Assembly: GCF_019492185.1 (NCBI RefSeq)
Contig: NZ_JAICCF010000002.1
Coordinates: forward strand, 558,001-622,000
Direction of reading: 5' to 3'
From: Chitinophaga rhizophila
Lineage (GTDB): Bacteria > Bacteroidota > Bacteroidia > Chitinophagales > Chitinophagaceae
DNA: 64,000 nt
The notes under the pieces were generated by a model that did not search any database, was not told the DNA's origin, and saw only the letters and a list, made by a program, of their open reading frames with translations. The position numbers and the translations under genes are program-made. The number at the start of each line of letters is the position of its first letter. Positions within the stretch are counted from its first letter, which is position 1. Positions 9,140 through 17,531 of the stretch are shown here, piece after piece.

Positions 9140-9147
9140 CAAAATTA
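9140..9147 (-). promoter_or_regulatory. Possible ftsK -7 box
   Basis: The minus strand reads TAATTTTG, matching TAnnTTTG, only 14 nt before the ftsK ATG. There is no convincing TTTG 19-20 nt further upstream, so this is tentative. Confidence 0.35.
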
Positions 9148-9438
9148 CGGATGACAGCCTGATTTAAGAAATTTATATACGTGTGAATATCAGCGATCAG
9201 GAATCAGTAATCACGAATCGGACGCCATGAGTGCTTTTCACATCCTTTACAAGTCACAAATTCTTAACCGGTCAGTACTGATCCTTTTTCTGGCTTTACT
9301 GAGCAACAACAACTATACCTTAAATTGCAGGACAGCCGCTATCTGTTTTAAATCAAATATTTATAAACAATATGCTACTGCCCCACCCTGCATCATCACC
9401 CGTGAGATATATGGCTGTGAAAGATTGGCTGATGATTG
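9148..9438. other. Non-coding gap between ftsK and the upstream hydrolase gene
   Basis: Apart from the heptad tract at 9189-9223 I see nothing definite. A plus-strand frame at 9227-9442 has unsuitable composition and no recognisable start context, and is not called. Confidence 0.45.
9189..9223. repeat. Tandem heptamer tract (5 units)
   Basis: The units are ATCAGCG, ATCAGGA, ATCAGTA, ATCACGA and ATCGGAC, in exact 7-nt register. This is the most regular example of the degenerate heptad family seen between genes in this window. Confidence 0.7.
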
Positions 9439-10839
9439 CTAGTATAACAGATGTACCCACCTGGTGATAAACTCCAATACTGCCGGATTTATTGTCTCAT
9501 CCAGCGTACCATATTCTTCTGTTCTGCAGGTATTGCAGCGCTGGAAGAGGTGATTAAGGCCGGGGAAAGCGCGCACCGTCACAAGCCCTTTACCGCCTTT
9601 GACAACGCCATTCTCAATACCCTTCAGATTGGAGGAAGCATCATTGATCAGATCTTCCATCCCATTAATGGCAAGTACCGGACATTTTATTTTCGAGAGC
9701 CATACTGCGGGGTCATATTGTAACAGGGATAATGTTTCTGCTTTGGTATCTACGGCATAGGTAGTTTCAATGAAATGCTTTTTACCAGCTATGTTTGCAC
9801 TATCGGCAAAGTGATCATAAATAGCAGCAAGTTCAGAATAGGCTTTGCGCTGTCTTTCATCCGGATCGGCTGTCAAAGCGAGTACGTTGAGGTAACGTTG
9901 ATAACTGCTTACATACCCTTCAATGTAAGCCTCTTTTTCGCCATAAGCTGCTGCTGTCTGTACCAGACGGCGGTTATAGGCCTCACGCCCTTCTAATCCG
10001 GGCGAGGCCATATTGATAATGAAAGCGATATTCGAATCGCCGGCAGCTACTATCTGGGCTACGGCTCCTCCTTCTGCAAAACCGAGCAGGCCGATGGCTG
10101 CTGTATCTGCATCTTTGTTCTTCCTTAACCAGCTGACAGCAGCTTTGGCATCTTCAGCAAAGTTGAAAATACCGGAAGAATCATAATTGCCGGTGCTTTC
10201 TCCTACACCCCGGTCATCCAGTCTGAGCGTTGCAATACCCCTTTTCACCAGGTAATCTGTGAGCACAGCAAAAGGCCGGTGATCCAACATTTCATTGTCC
10301 CGGTTCTGCTGACCAGCGCCTGTAATCAGCACAATCACAGGGAAAGGCCCCTTTACACCTGGTTTTGTGAATGTACCTGAAAGCAATACTTTATCCACCG
10401 TATTCACGAGCTTCACTTCCTGTACATCATATACAGGGTTGGGAGATGGATCCTGAAAGCGGGTTACGGTCAGGTTTGTTACCTCCTCACGTGAAAAATT
10501 CAGCACAGTTTTATTGCCTACCTGTTCCAGAAATCCTTCAAAACGATTCCTGATACTATTCCAGTTGCCACTGTATTTGAGGCTGATACTATTGATGGTA
10601 AAATTGAGATAACCATTTTTGTAGTATACCGTATCCAGTGCAATACTATCTGCTGCAATATCAGGGCTTCTCATCACTCCCCTGAACTGATCACTGGTAC
10701 GCTGCAATTGCAGCTGCAGCTGTAGCCGTTGCTTCTGGCCCTGCGGAGTAGTAAAGACGCCATACCAGTTGCCATTGATGTTCTGTGCATTCACTGTTCC
10801 GGCTATACTGAGGCAAATGATAATCAGATATTTTAACAT
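9439..10839 (-). CDS. Secreted alpha/beta hydrolase-like protein with Ala at the nucleophile position
   Basis: The 466-residue protein has a signal peptide (MLKYLIIICLSIAGTVNAQ), an N-terminal beta-rich region of roughly 115 residues starting GNWYG, and then an alpha/beta hydrolase domain: FPVIVLITGAGQQNRD for the oxyanion region, LRLDDRGVGEST, VLAINGMEDLI for the acid and PGLNHLFQ for the histidine. In related proteins the nucleophile elbow reads GHSEGG, but here it reads GFAEGG: the codon at this place is GCA, one base from TCA. Acid and histidine are kept. The enzyme may therefore be inactive, act through another residue, or contain a sequencing error. The start at 10839 is chosen because the signal peptide begins there; an upstream in-frame ATG at 10872 would precede it with charged residues. 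It is followed by ftsK 313 nt away. Confidence 0.8.
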   Translation of the reverse strand: MLKYLIIICLSIAGTVNAQNINGNWYGVFTTPQGQKQRLQLQLQLQRTSDQFRGVMRSPDIAADSIALDTVYYKNGYLNFTINSISLKYSGNWNSIRNRFEGFLEQVGNKTVLNFSREEVTNLTVTRFQDPSPNPVYDVQEVKLVNTVDKVLLSGTFTKPGVKGPFPVIVLITGAGQQNRDNEMLDHRPFAVLTDYLVKRGIATLRLDDRGVGESTGNYDSSGIFNFAEDAKAAVSWLRKNKDADTAAIGLLGFAEGGAVAQIVAAGDSNIAFIINMASPGLEGREAYNRRLVQTAAAYGEKEAYIEGYVSSYQRYLNVLALTADPDERQRKAYSELAAIYDHFADSANIAGKKHFIETTYAVDTKAETLSLLQYDPAVWLSKIKCPVLAINGMEDLINDASSNLKGIENGVVKGGKGLVTVRAFPGLNHLFQRCNTCRTEEYGTLDETINPAVLEFITRWVHLLY

Positions 10840-10935
10840 GGTTTCAACTTTATTAAAATCACAGGGGCTCAACCATTGTGGCCAGCCCCTGAGTAGTTTA
10901 TTTATTGTTGGATATATTCATTCAATTGATAGCAA

Positions 10936-11328
10936 CTACTTCTTCAGCAGTGCGAGGATCAGGCAGATCCATCCTGCAATGAAGAATAGTCCGCCTATTG
11001 GTGTAATGATACCTATTTTGCTAAGTCCTACTGTCTCTGTTGCTTTCAGCATAGTGAGCAGATACAGTGAACCTGAGAAAAGCAATATACCTATGATAAA
11101 GCAACGGCCCGCCCACTCCAGCAGACTGGTGCCTGCCGGCAACTGCGAGAACAGTATACCAACTGCCAGTAAGGCGAAGGTATGATAGAACTGATAGGTT
11201 ACACCTGTCTGAAAGGTACCTACTGTTTCCGGTGGAACCAGTTCTTTAAGTTTGTGTGCGCCGAATGCGCCCAGGGTGACTGCCAGTGCGCCTAATACTG
11301 CTGCGATAATAAGAAATCCCTTATGCAT
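10936..11328 (-). CDS. DUF423 family small membrane protein
   Basis: At 130 residues this matches the DUF423/YgdD family in length and layout: four hydrophobic segments, with the conserved first helix GALAVTLGAFGAHKLK, the second block FQTGVTYQFYHTFALL and the late LTPIGG-like ITPIGGLFFIAGW. It should sit in the inner membrane. No biochemical role is established for the family. It lies 96 nt upstream of the hydrolase on the same strand and may share its transcript. Confidence 0.9.
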   Translation of the reverse strand: MHKGFLIIAAVLGALAVTLGAFGAHKLKELVPPETVGTFQTGVTYQFYHTFALLAVGILFSQLPAGTSLLEWAGRCFIIGILLFSGSLYLLTMLKATETVGLSKIGIITPIGGLFFIAGWICLILALLKK

Positions 11329-11700
11329 GGATTGTTCAATGTTTGTTTAATATAATACTGTTATGGCTTGTTTCAGCAGCTGTTTGTCAGCTGATAAAAG
11401 CGCACGATATTAGTACTTTTCTGCCGCCCGGACTATGACATTTGTTAGGATCAACAGGCAACAATTTATAAGAACAGCACTACTGAGTATTAACTGTCTG
11501 GTATTTTGAAAGTATGGAAGTTGTTATGTTCAGTTTGTTCATCTTATACAATGATGCTGTGATATAACTGCACTGCATCACCATAAATATGAATTTATCA
11601 GGTGTATAAAACTGAAAGCACTGTAATGTCTGGTGTACATCAGTCGTCCCGTTAGGGGCCTTTACTTCCTGACCTAATTACTACCTGTTGCCGTCAGGGC
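11329..11700. other. Non-coding gap
   Basis: The 372 nt between aroK and DUF423 are A+T-rich and contain no plausible reading frame. A weak CCTGAC/GTCAGG inverted repeat (about 11674-11699) lies just beyond the aroK stop and may be part of its transcript end, but it has no clear T run. Confidence 0.35.
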
Positions 11701-12225
11701 TTACTGACCTTCAACTGTTTTAATACCATCAAGTCTTTGAATAAAAGAATTGAGGTTGATGGTTTCAGATTCAGCGATAGTAAGCTGTGCCTGTTCATAG
11801 AAAGGTACACGTTCGGCCAATTTCTTCTCGACAAAGCCGAGCAGTTCATCATCATCCAGATCCTGAATCAGCGGACGTTTGGACTTCTTACGTTTGAGGC
11901 GTTCTACTATCAGTGACAGATCAGGATTCAGCCAGATAGTTGTACCGCTATTGTTCATGATGTCCATATTATCCTGAAAGCAGGGAGCACCGCCGCCACA
12001 GGAGATAAGGAAGCTGTCGTTGCGGGACAGTTCTTTCAGCCAATAGTTTTCCTGCTGACGGAAATAGTCTTCACCTTTGGTGGCAAAGATATCGCTGATA
12101 GACATCGCTTCTGATTCGACGATTACGTCATCCAGATCATAGAAGGGCAATGACAGGTGCTCTGCCAGTTGTTTTCCCCAGTAAGTCTTGCCGGCGCCCA
12201 TAAAGCCGAGTAGGAAAATTTTCAA
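11701..12225 (-). CDS. aroK: Shikimate kinase
   Basis: This 174-residue P-loop kinase phosphorylates the 3-OH of shikimate with ATP, the fifth step of the chorismate pathway. It has Walker A LLGFMGAGKTYWG (residues 5-17), the shikimate-binding DLDDVI (about residue 31), the LISCGGGAP motif, and the lid KKSKRPLIQ with the catalytic Arg. The start at MKIFLLGF directly precedes the first strand. It follows the phosphopantetheinyl transferase gene by 18 nt on the same strand, so the two probably form an operon, though their functions are not obviously linked. Confidence 0.96.
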   Translation of the reverse strand: MKIFLLGFMGAGKTYWGKQLAEHLSLPFYDLDDVIVESEAMSISDIFATKGEDYFRQQENYWLKELSRNDSFLISCGGGAPCFQDNMDIMNNSGTTIWLNPDLSLIVERLKRKKSKRPLIQDLDDDELLGFVEKKLAERVPFYEQAQLTIAESETINLNSFIQRLDGIKTVEGQ

Positions 12226-12243
12226 AATACCAGTTTTTAAACG

Positions 12244-12912
12244 TTAAAGTCGTGAAGCTGCGTTCTCTGCTGTGGTGGTGACCGTGATGTCTTCAGACTC
12301 GTTCGTCCATGACAGGCACAGCCCATCCTCTATCAGATATTGCAAATATAGCCGTGCATTTTTATCTGCTTTGTTAAAATTGCAGATAAGGAAGCCCCTG
12401 GGTTGAAATATGAAGGGGGTAAGATGCATATTTTCCCTGAAATCAACGCTGCCCAGCCCGTACCACTTATATACTGCTTCCTTGGCACTCCAGCAGACGG
12501 TTTTATGCGGAAGTGAATTAACAGGATCAATAAATGCCTGTTCATCGGGTGACAGAAATTTATGTGACACGGCCTCAATCTTCGGTTTTACTTCTTCAAT
12601 ATCAATCCCTACCGCACCCTGGCTGCTTACAATAGCAGCGATATGATCTCCGCAATGGGAGATAGAAAAATGCAGGCTGTTACACTCCAGGTACGGCTTC
12701 CGGCTCTGCATAATCTGTATACTTGACAGCGGAAAGCCTGGAAATAGTTCCTGGAGCAGATAGCGCCCTGCAAGATGCTGCAAGCGCTTATGCGGATGGT
12801 GGATAGCAGAGGAGATATTCACCTTCTCCTTAAAAAACGCCTCGTCCTCGGCTATCTTCCATACCCCCAGCCGGCAGGCGGGGTTTATTTGTACGGTACG
12901 TATTAATGGCAT
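12244..12912 (-). CDS. 4'-phosphopantetheinyl transferase superfamily protein
   Basis: The 222-residue protein carries the Sfp-type signature: HFSISHCGDHIAAI, then GIDIEEVKPKIE (Mg-binding acidic pair) and WSAKEAVYKWYG, the CoA/ACP-binding helix. The family moves the 4'-phosphopantetheine arm from CoA onto acyl or peptidyl carrier proteins. The start MPLIRTVQINP at 12912 suits related Bacteroidota proteins; the frame is open to 12966 but that extension looks non-coding. Whether it serves the fatty-acid ACP or secondary metabolism cannot be told. It heads a two-gene unit with aroK and is divergent from dcd. Confidence 0.88.
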   Translation of the reverse strand: MPLIRTVQINPACRLGVWKIAEDEAFFKEKVNISSAIHHPHKRLQHLAGRYLLQELFPGFPLSSIQIMQSRKPYLECNSLHFSISHCGDHIAAIVSSQGAVGIDIEEVKPKIEAVSHKFLSPDEQAFIDPVNSLPHKTVCWSAKEAVYKWYGLGSVDFRENMHLTPFIFQPRGFLICNFNKADKNARLYLQYLIEDGLCLSWTNESEDITVTTTAENAASRL

Positions 12913-13000
12913 ATCTTGCCAAATTAATGCAAAAAGCTGAATGCAACGCGCATTTGGCCTGCACACTAACTAACACAACAAAACTAATTACACCCGATCT

Positions 13001-13537
13001 ATGATCCTGTCAGACAAAAGGATATTGGAGGAAATTGAAAAAGGCACTATTGTCATTTCGCCTTATGACCGGAAATATCTCGGCACCAACTCTTATGATG
13101 TACACCTGGGTAAATACCTGGCAACCTACAAGGACAGAATACTGGATGCCCGTAGTCACAACGAAATTGAACACTTCGAGATACCGGAAGAAGGATATGT
13201 ACTGCAACCCGGCACCCTGTATCTGGGCGTAACCCTGGAGTATACTGAGACACATGCTCACGTGCCTTTCCTGGAAGGGAAATCCAGCACCGGCCGTTTA
13301 GGTATAGACATCCATGCTACCGCCGGTAAGGGCGACGTAGGTTTCTGCAATACCTGGACCCTGGAAATATCCTGCGCACAACCCGTACGTGTATATGCGG
13401 GCATGCCAATCGGACAGCTGATCTACTTCGTCGTGGAAGGAGATGTGGAGACTTTCTATAACAAGAAGGGTAATGCTAAGTATAACGGACGCACTATCAA
13501 GCCTGTAGAAAGCATGATGTGGAAGAACCAGTTCTAA
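13001..13537 (+). CDS. dcd: dCTP deaminase
   Basis: This 178-residue trimeric dUTPase-fold enzyme deaminates dCTP to dUTP, feeding dTTP synthesis. The conserved blocks are present: LGTNSYDVHLG, then FLEGKSSTGRLGIDIHATAGKGDVGF, in which the Ser-Ser-x-Gly-Arg segment and the downstream strand form the nucleotide site, and the TLEI strand with catalytic Glu. The C-terminal KYNGRTIKP closes the active site in the family. It stands alone with a strong terminator and is divergent from the phosphopantetheinyl transferase over an 88-nt gap. Confidence 0.95.
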   Translation: MILSDKRILEEIEKGTIVISPYDRKYLGTNSYDVHLGKYLATYKDRILDARSHNEIEHFEIPEEGYVLQPGTLYLGVTLEYTETHAHVPFLEGKSSTGRLGIDIHATAGKGDVGFCNTWTLEISCAQPVRVYAGMPIGQLIYFVVEGDVETFYNKKGNAKYNGRTIKPVESMMWKNQF

Positions 13538-13560
13538 GTCACTACTGTTAATATAGTATC

Positions 13561-13598
13561 AAACGGCCTCCCGATTATCCCGGGAGGCCGTTTCTTTT
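13561..13598 (+). terminator. Terminator of dcd
   Basis: A perfect 13-bp stem (AAACGGCCTCCCG, 13561-13573, with its complement at 13581-13593) with a 7-nt loop is followed by TTTCTTTTT, 24 nt past the dcd stop. Confidence 0.93.
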
Positions 13599-13610
13599 TG
13601 TATAGCGCTA

Positions 13611-13648
13611 GTTCGTCGCTTGTTCGTCGCTTGTTCGTCCCGTGTTCG
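13611..13648. repeat. 11-bp tandem repeat, 3.4 copies
   Basis: GTTCGTCGCTT occurs twice exactly, then once as GTTCGTCCCGT, followed by GTTCG. It lies directly after the dcd terminator. No function is apparent. Confidence 0.6.
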
Positions 13649-13766
13649 AATGGAGCTCTTCAGGAGGTATAAAATAGCTGTAAGGCTTGTCTGTGGCCGG
13701 TTAGGATGGTTTTTGTCCGTTTTGGCTTATGGTAGGATATTAACAAGTAGATATTTTTATAATAAC

Positions 13767-13797
13767 ACAGGGCTGTATCTAATAGATACAGCCCTGT
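13767..13797. terminator. Perfect 14-bp hairpin between convergent genes
   Basis: ACAGGGCTGTATCT (13767-13780) pairs exactly with AGATACAGCCCTGT (13784-13797) around a 3-nt loop. It lies 50 nt beyond the stop of the minus-strand cytochrome c gene and is a likely terminator for it. The tail on the minus strand (GTTATTAT) has few Ts, so the efficiency is uncertain. Confidence 0.6.
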
Positions 13798-13847
13798 TTG
13801 TCAATTTACTAATCTGGCCTTAATAACCAGCGATCGTCCCCGTTTAA

Positions 13848-15830
13848 TTATTTCAGTGAGTTGATCCAGGCAGCCATTTTCAGCGCATCTGCACGAGGCA
13901 CCTGCGGCATTGGCGGCATTTCTGTTGCATAATCAGGCCAGTTTTGTGGCTTAGGATTAGCAATCAGTTTCAGGATCTGCTCAGCAGAATATTTTCTTTT
14001 AGCTACATCTACGAAAGCCGGACCTACCTGACGTTTGTTAGCATTGTGACATGCGTTACAGGTATATTTTGCCAGCAATGGTTTTACCTCTTCGTAAGTA
14101 GGCACTTTTGCCACTGCAGGCGCTGGCTTAGCAGCAGTTGCTGCGGTACCTTTTGCGTCCTTTACAGGCGTTTTGCCTTTTTCCGCAGCAGCTGGCGCTG
14201 GCGGAACCTTTGCAGAGTTGAAGGTGCTCGCCTGGCTTAAAGGCAGCTTTGCTCCGTCAGGAAGGTTATGCAGGGTATAATAACCGGTCGGGTGAACCAG
14301 GGAATAGGAATTATCCTTCTCACGTACCCCTTCCAGCGTAATATTATGTACATAGTCCAGACGCAGGCTGTCCACGATGATTCTTGCCTTTAATCCGTCT
14401 TCAGATACTTTCACACCTTTCACCGGACATTTAGCGATGTTCACCATCGGACTTCCATATACAGAGTGATATTTGTAAGTGAAGCTTTCTACGGAGTAAG
14501 AAGCCAGATCTTCAGCAGATTTCCTATTTACCGGCAGGGTAAACTCGATTTCAAAACCATCAGGCATTGCCTTGATTGTTTTCATTTCAAAAGGCATCTT
14601 CTCGTTCCATATCAGGCGTTGTAAGCCTTCATTGGCTTCACCGGCAGAACCCCAACCACGGTTGGTCTCACCTACAAACAGGGTAGAACCATCCTGAGAC
14701 CATGCCATACGCAGTACACCTGACTGGAAACCATTGCGCAGGTCAATAGACACACCCTGGTATTCACCTTTTACTTTCTCCATGATCACACGCATGATCT
14801 TACTCTGTCCCTGATCGCCAACCAGCAGCTGACCACCGAACGGACCGAAAGAGCCTTCAGGAATCTGAACGATTTCGGAGTTGGAGATACCCTGGATGCC
14901 GTGTGGCAATACCACAGCAGGCAGACGCAGTTCAGGGATTTTCTTTTTCACATCCATCAGCGTTACGAAAGGTGCTGTAGTGCTGTTCTCTGGTTTGGTA
15001 TAGTTGCCTTTTTCATCTTTCGGGCGACCTTCATCTACCAATGAGAAGAAATGTTCCTGTGTCAGCTTCAGCGGAGAGTTAGGGAGGTTAGTCCAGCGTA
15101 AACCCGCAGGATGGCCTACGAAATCGCCTTGTTTTACCGGCCATACGCCACCGGATCCGAACCAGTCACCCTGGTTATCAGTATAGAACAGTTCACCGTT
15201 GATCATACCCAATCCGCAGGGAGAACGGAAACCTGTTGCATAAGGTTCCATACGACCATCAGGGAAGATGTGCATCATCCAGCCTCTGTAAGGCACACGG
15301 CTTTCACCGCGCCACCATTCCTGGTTACCGAAGGCTACGTTGCCGGATACGAAGAAGGAGCCATCAGGCGCTACCTTCGGACCGAAGCTATATTCATGAT
15401 AGTGACCGGACAGTGGCCATGCGTATACTGTTTCGTATACATCTGCTTTACCATCCTGGTTAGTATCTACCAGTTTAGTGAGTTCACCACGCTGTGCGCA
15501 ATAGAAAGCGCCGTCTTTCCATACCAGGCCGAGAATCTCGTGCAGACCGGTGGCAAATTTGCGGAAGTAAGGTTTACGGCTGGTAGGGTTTTCCACAACG
15601 TATACCTCGCCACGGCGGGTAGAAACGCCCAGGTCACCGTTCGGCAGTACAGTCAGACCACCTACTTCCAGCAGGGTACCTTCCGGAGAAGATACCTTCA
15701 GTATCTTATAAAAATCTTCTTCTTTAGGCGTTTCCTGGGCATGTACCCCGGAAGTAACACCCGTTGCCGCAGCTAACAGCAGCGAATACAACGTGGTCTT
15801 TTTGATGAATGCCTTATAAATGTTTTTCAT
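13848..15830 (-). CDS. Secreted beta-propeller dehydrogenase-like protein with C-terminal cytochrome c
   Basis: The 660-residue protein has a signal peptide (to about AHAQ, residue 32) and a beta-propeller with repeated blade motifs (GGLTVLPNGDLGVSTRRGEVYVV, FRSPCGLG, LLVGDQGQ, LFVGETNRGWG) like those of glucose/sorbosone dehydrogenase or PVC-type membrane-bound dehydrogenases. A Pro/Ala/Lys linker (about residues 545-575) leads to a class I cytochrome c domain with haem motif CNACH and distal Met in EMPPMPQ. It is therefore a periplasmic redox protein. It lies 18 nt downstream of the DUF1080 gene on the same strand, so the two are co-transcribed. By inference the pair handles a carbohydrate oxidised at C3. 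The electron donor substrate cannot be read from the sequence. Confidence 0.82.
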   Translation of the reverse strand: MKNIYKAFIKKTTLYSLLLAAATGVTSGVHAQETPKEEDFYKILKVSSPEGTLLEVGGLTVLPNGDLGVSTRRGEVYVVENPTSRKPYFRKFATGLHEILGLVWKDGAFYCAQRGELTKLVDTNQDGKADVYETVYAWPLSGHYHEYSFGPKVAPDGSFFVSGNVAFGNQEWWRGESRVPYRGWMMHIFPDGRMEPYATGFRSPCGLGMINGELFYTDNQGDWFGSGGVWPVKQGDFVGHPAGLRWTNLPNSPLKLTQEHFFSLVDEGRPKDEKGNYTKPENSTTAPFVTLMDVKKKIPELRLPAVVLPHGIQGISNSEIVQIPEGSFGPFGGQLLVGDQGQSKIMRVIMEKVKGEYQGVSIDLRNGFQSGVLRMAWSQDGSTLFVGETNRGWGSAGEANEGLQRLIWNEKMPFEMKTIKAMPDGFEIEFTLPVNRKSAEDLASYSVESFTYKYHSVYGSPMVNIAKCPVKGVKVSEDGLKARIIVDSLRLDYVHNITLEGVREKDNSYSLVHPTGYYTLHNLPDGAKLPLSQASTFNSAKVPPAPAAAEKGKTPVKDAKGTAATAAKPAPAVAKVPTYEEVKPLLAKYTCNACHNANKRQVGPAFVDVAKRKYSAEQILKLIANPKPQNWPDYATEMPPMPQVPRADALKMAAWINSLK

Positions 15831-15848
15831 TGTAATAGTCGAAAGGAA

Positions 15849-17297
15849 TTAGAAAAGGATGGAATAACTCAGTTTACTGCGTACAGGGATGATGAGTTCT
15901 TTACCACCAGCACCGTCACGGATCACAGGTTTTTCACCGCCTGCGTTGTCGAGTTTCAGATAGTAAGATTTTCCATCTATCACATACAGGTCCCTTGAAG
16001 GATTTTCAATAGAAGCACCTTCCGCCAGTTTAGCGTACAGTCCATCAACAGGACCAGCTACTGACAGTTCGCGGCTGATGCCTTTTCCTTCAGGCATTAC
16101 ACGTACCATGTCAGATACAGAGGTACCATATACCTGGTATTTGAAAGTAGGCAGATCGTTTTCATCCAGGGTATAACCTTTAGGACGGAAACCGGAACCG
16201 GTGGTGTCATTCACCCAGGCAGTCTGCGGAGAAGCCAGTTTAGCGATGGTGAAGTGAGAGTTACCCAGGAACTGTACTGTACCGCGTGGGCGGGAGCAGC
16301 CATTTCCTCTTTCATGCCACATCGGAGTAGCATCCAGGAACTCACCGCGCCATACCTGAGCAACCATACCTTTATCCAGGTCGTAGGTGTAATGTATTTT
16401 CTCAGGAGAACCGATAGAGATAGCATGTACAATACGATAGTTATCTTTCACATCCATGAAACTACGCAGCAGGGTATTTACCGGTGCATCTACCAGGATC
16501 GGATCTACCGGTCTGTATCGCTCATTTGTCTGGGTAGCAGTAGCTGGTTTGTTGATAACGATGTTGCGGAAGGCAACAGCGCCATGGTCTCCCTGGAAGC
16601 GTAGCGGACCAGTTGGTTTTTCATCACCATTGCCGATAGAACCACGGGTAGGGCCCATCAGTTCCACGTTTTCGTGGATGGTTACACCGTTCAGGTCTAC
16701 CTGGAGTATACGGGCGTTCGCAATCTTTTTACCATTTGCATCAAAGCGGGGCGCTATGAAGGAGATCTTCATGTGCTGCCAGAGCCCTGGTGCACGGCTT
16801 GCGTTTACACGGGGAGCGTGACCATCGTAGCCTTTCTGGCCCTCAGGACGGCTATCGTCCCAGCGTTGATAAATACCACCGTTATCGCCTGGTTTAGGTA
16901 CTTTGGTATTCCAGCTATCGAGCAGCTGGATTTCGTACCTGCCCTGCAGATAGATACCGGAATTGGAACCCGGTGCCATCATGTAGTCCAGTTCAATGTC
17001 CACATCACCATATTCTTCGTTGGAGAAAAGGTCTTTACCCGGACGTTTTTTGTCGGGCATGTTGAATAGTACTCCTGTTCCGGATACACCATCCAGTACA
17101 TGAGGATTTTCCAGTTTTGCGGAGGCATCACTGGTGATACTCCAGCTCTTGCCGGGCTCGCGGAAGGCGGACAGGTCCTGCAATGGCAATTTGCCTGTCT
17201 GCGCAGCAACAGGTTGGGCAACAGCCATACCTATACCATAGAGACACAGGAATCCCATCAGAGACCGGCTTGCATGATTCTTCGATCTAAGTAACAT
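15849..17297 (-). CDS. Secreted DUF1080 (3-keto-disaccharide hydrolase-like) protein
   Basis: At 482 residues it starts with a signal peptide (about 32 residues, ending VAAQ) and then a DUF1080/concanavalin-like jelly roll: SWSITSDASAKLENPHVL, FSNEEYGDVDIELDYMMAPGSNSGIYLQGRYEIQLLDSW and APRVNASRAPGLWQHMKISF, ending PLRFQGDHGAVAFRNIVI near residue 250. The last 230 residues form a separate beta-rich part without a motif I know. DUF1080 members cleave or bind 3-keto-glycosides in the cases studied. It is the first gene of a two-gene operon with the propeller/cytochrome c gene. A second DUF1080 gene lies at 24853-25698. Confidence 0.85.
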   Translation of the reverse strand: MLLRSKNHASRSLMGFLCLYGIGMAVAQPVAAQTGKLPLQDLSAFREPGKSWSITSDASAKLENPHVLDGVSGTGVLFNMPDKKRPGKDLFSNEEYGDVDIELDYMMAPGSNSGIYLQGRYEIQLLDSWNTKVPKPGDNGGIYQRWDDSRPEGQKGYDGHAPRVNASRAPGLWQHMKISFIAPRFDANGKKIANARILQVDLNGVTIHENVELMGPTRGSIGNGDEKPTGPLRFQGDHGAVAFRNIVINKPATATQTNERYRPVDPILVDAPVNTLLRSFMDVKDNYRIVHAISIGSPEKIHYTYDLDKGMVAQVWRGEFLDATPMWHERGNGCSRPRGTVQFLGNSHFTIAKLASPQTAWVNDTTGSGFRPKGYTLDENDLPTFKYQVYGTSVSDMVRVMPEGKGISRELSVAGPVDGLYAKLAEGASIENPSRDLYVIDGKSYYLKLDNAGGEKPVIRDGAGGKELIIPVRSKLSYSILF

Positions 17298-17387
17298 AAC
17301 GTTAAAAAAAATTAAGTCAAAAGTTGAATAATAGAAAGTTGAGACCCTTTGACGTGGCGCTAATATATAGATTGTTTACTCGCAAGA

Positions 17388-17395
17388 CAAACCTA
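17388..17395 (-). promoter_or_regulatory. Possible -7 box of the DUF1080/cytochrome operon
   Basis: The minus strand reads TAGGTTTG, a TAnnTTTG match, 90 nt before the DUF1080 start. No good -33 box is present. The 17298-17531 gap must also hold the promoter of the divergent TonB receptor; TATCTTCG at 17466-17473 is only a near match for that. Confidence 0.35.
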
Positions 17396-17531
17396 AAGGC
17401 AGGAAAATAGGATGAACGGAAATATTTAAAGGCCGAAATATTTAACAGATTGTTAAGGGTTTGTATATCTTCGCAGTACCATATACATGAAACCTTATGT
17501 GAAATAACTTCGAAACACCACACAATCCCTT

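Noticed and set aside
9227..9442. Plus-strand 71-codon frame in the ftsK upstream gap
   Set aside because: Composition is unlike real genes of this window, no promoter, no family; overlaps the end of the hydrolase gene.
13620..13823. Plus-strand 67-codon frame after dcd
   Set aside because: It starts in the tandem repeat with TTG and reads through a terminator-like hairpin; no coding character.
15111..15776. Plus-strand 221-codon frame
   Set aside because: Antisense to the beta-propeller/cytochrome gene; no motif of its own.
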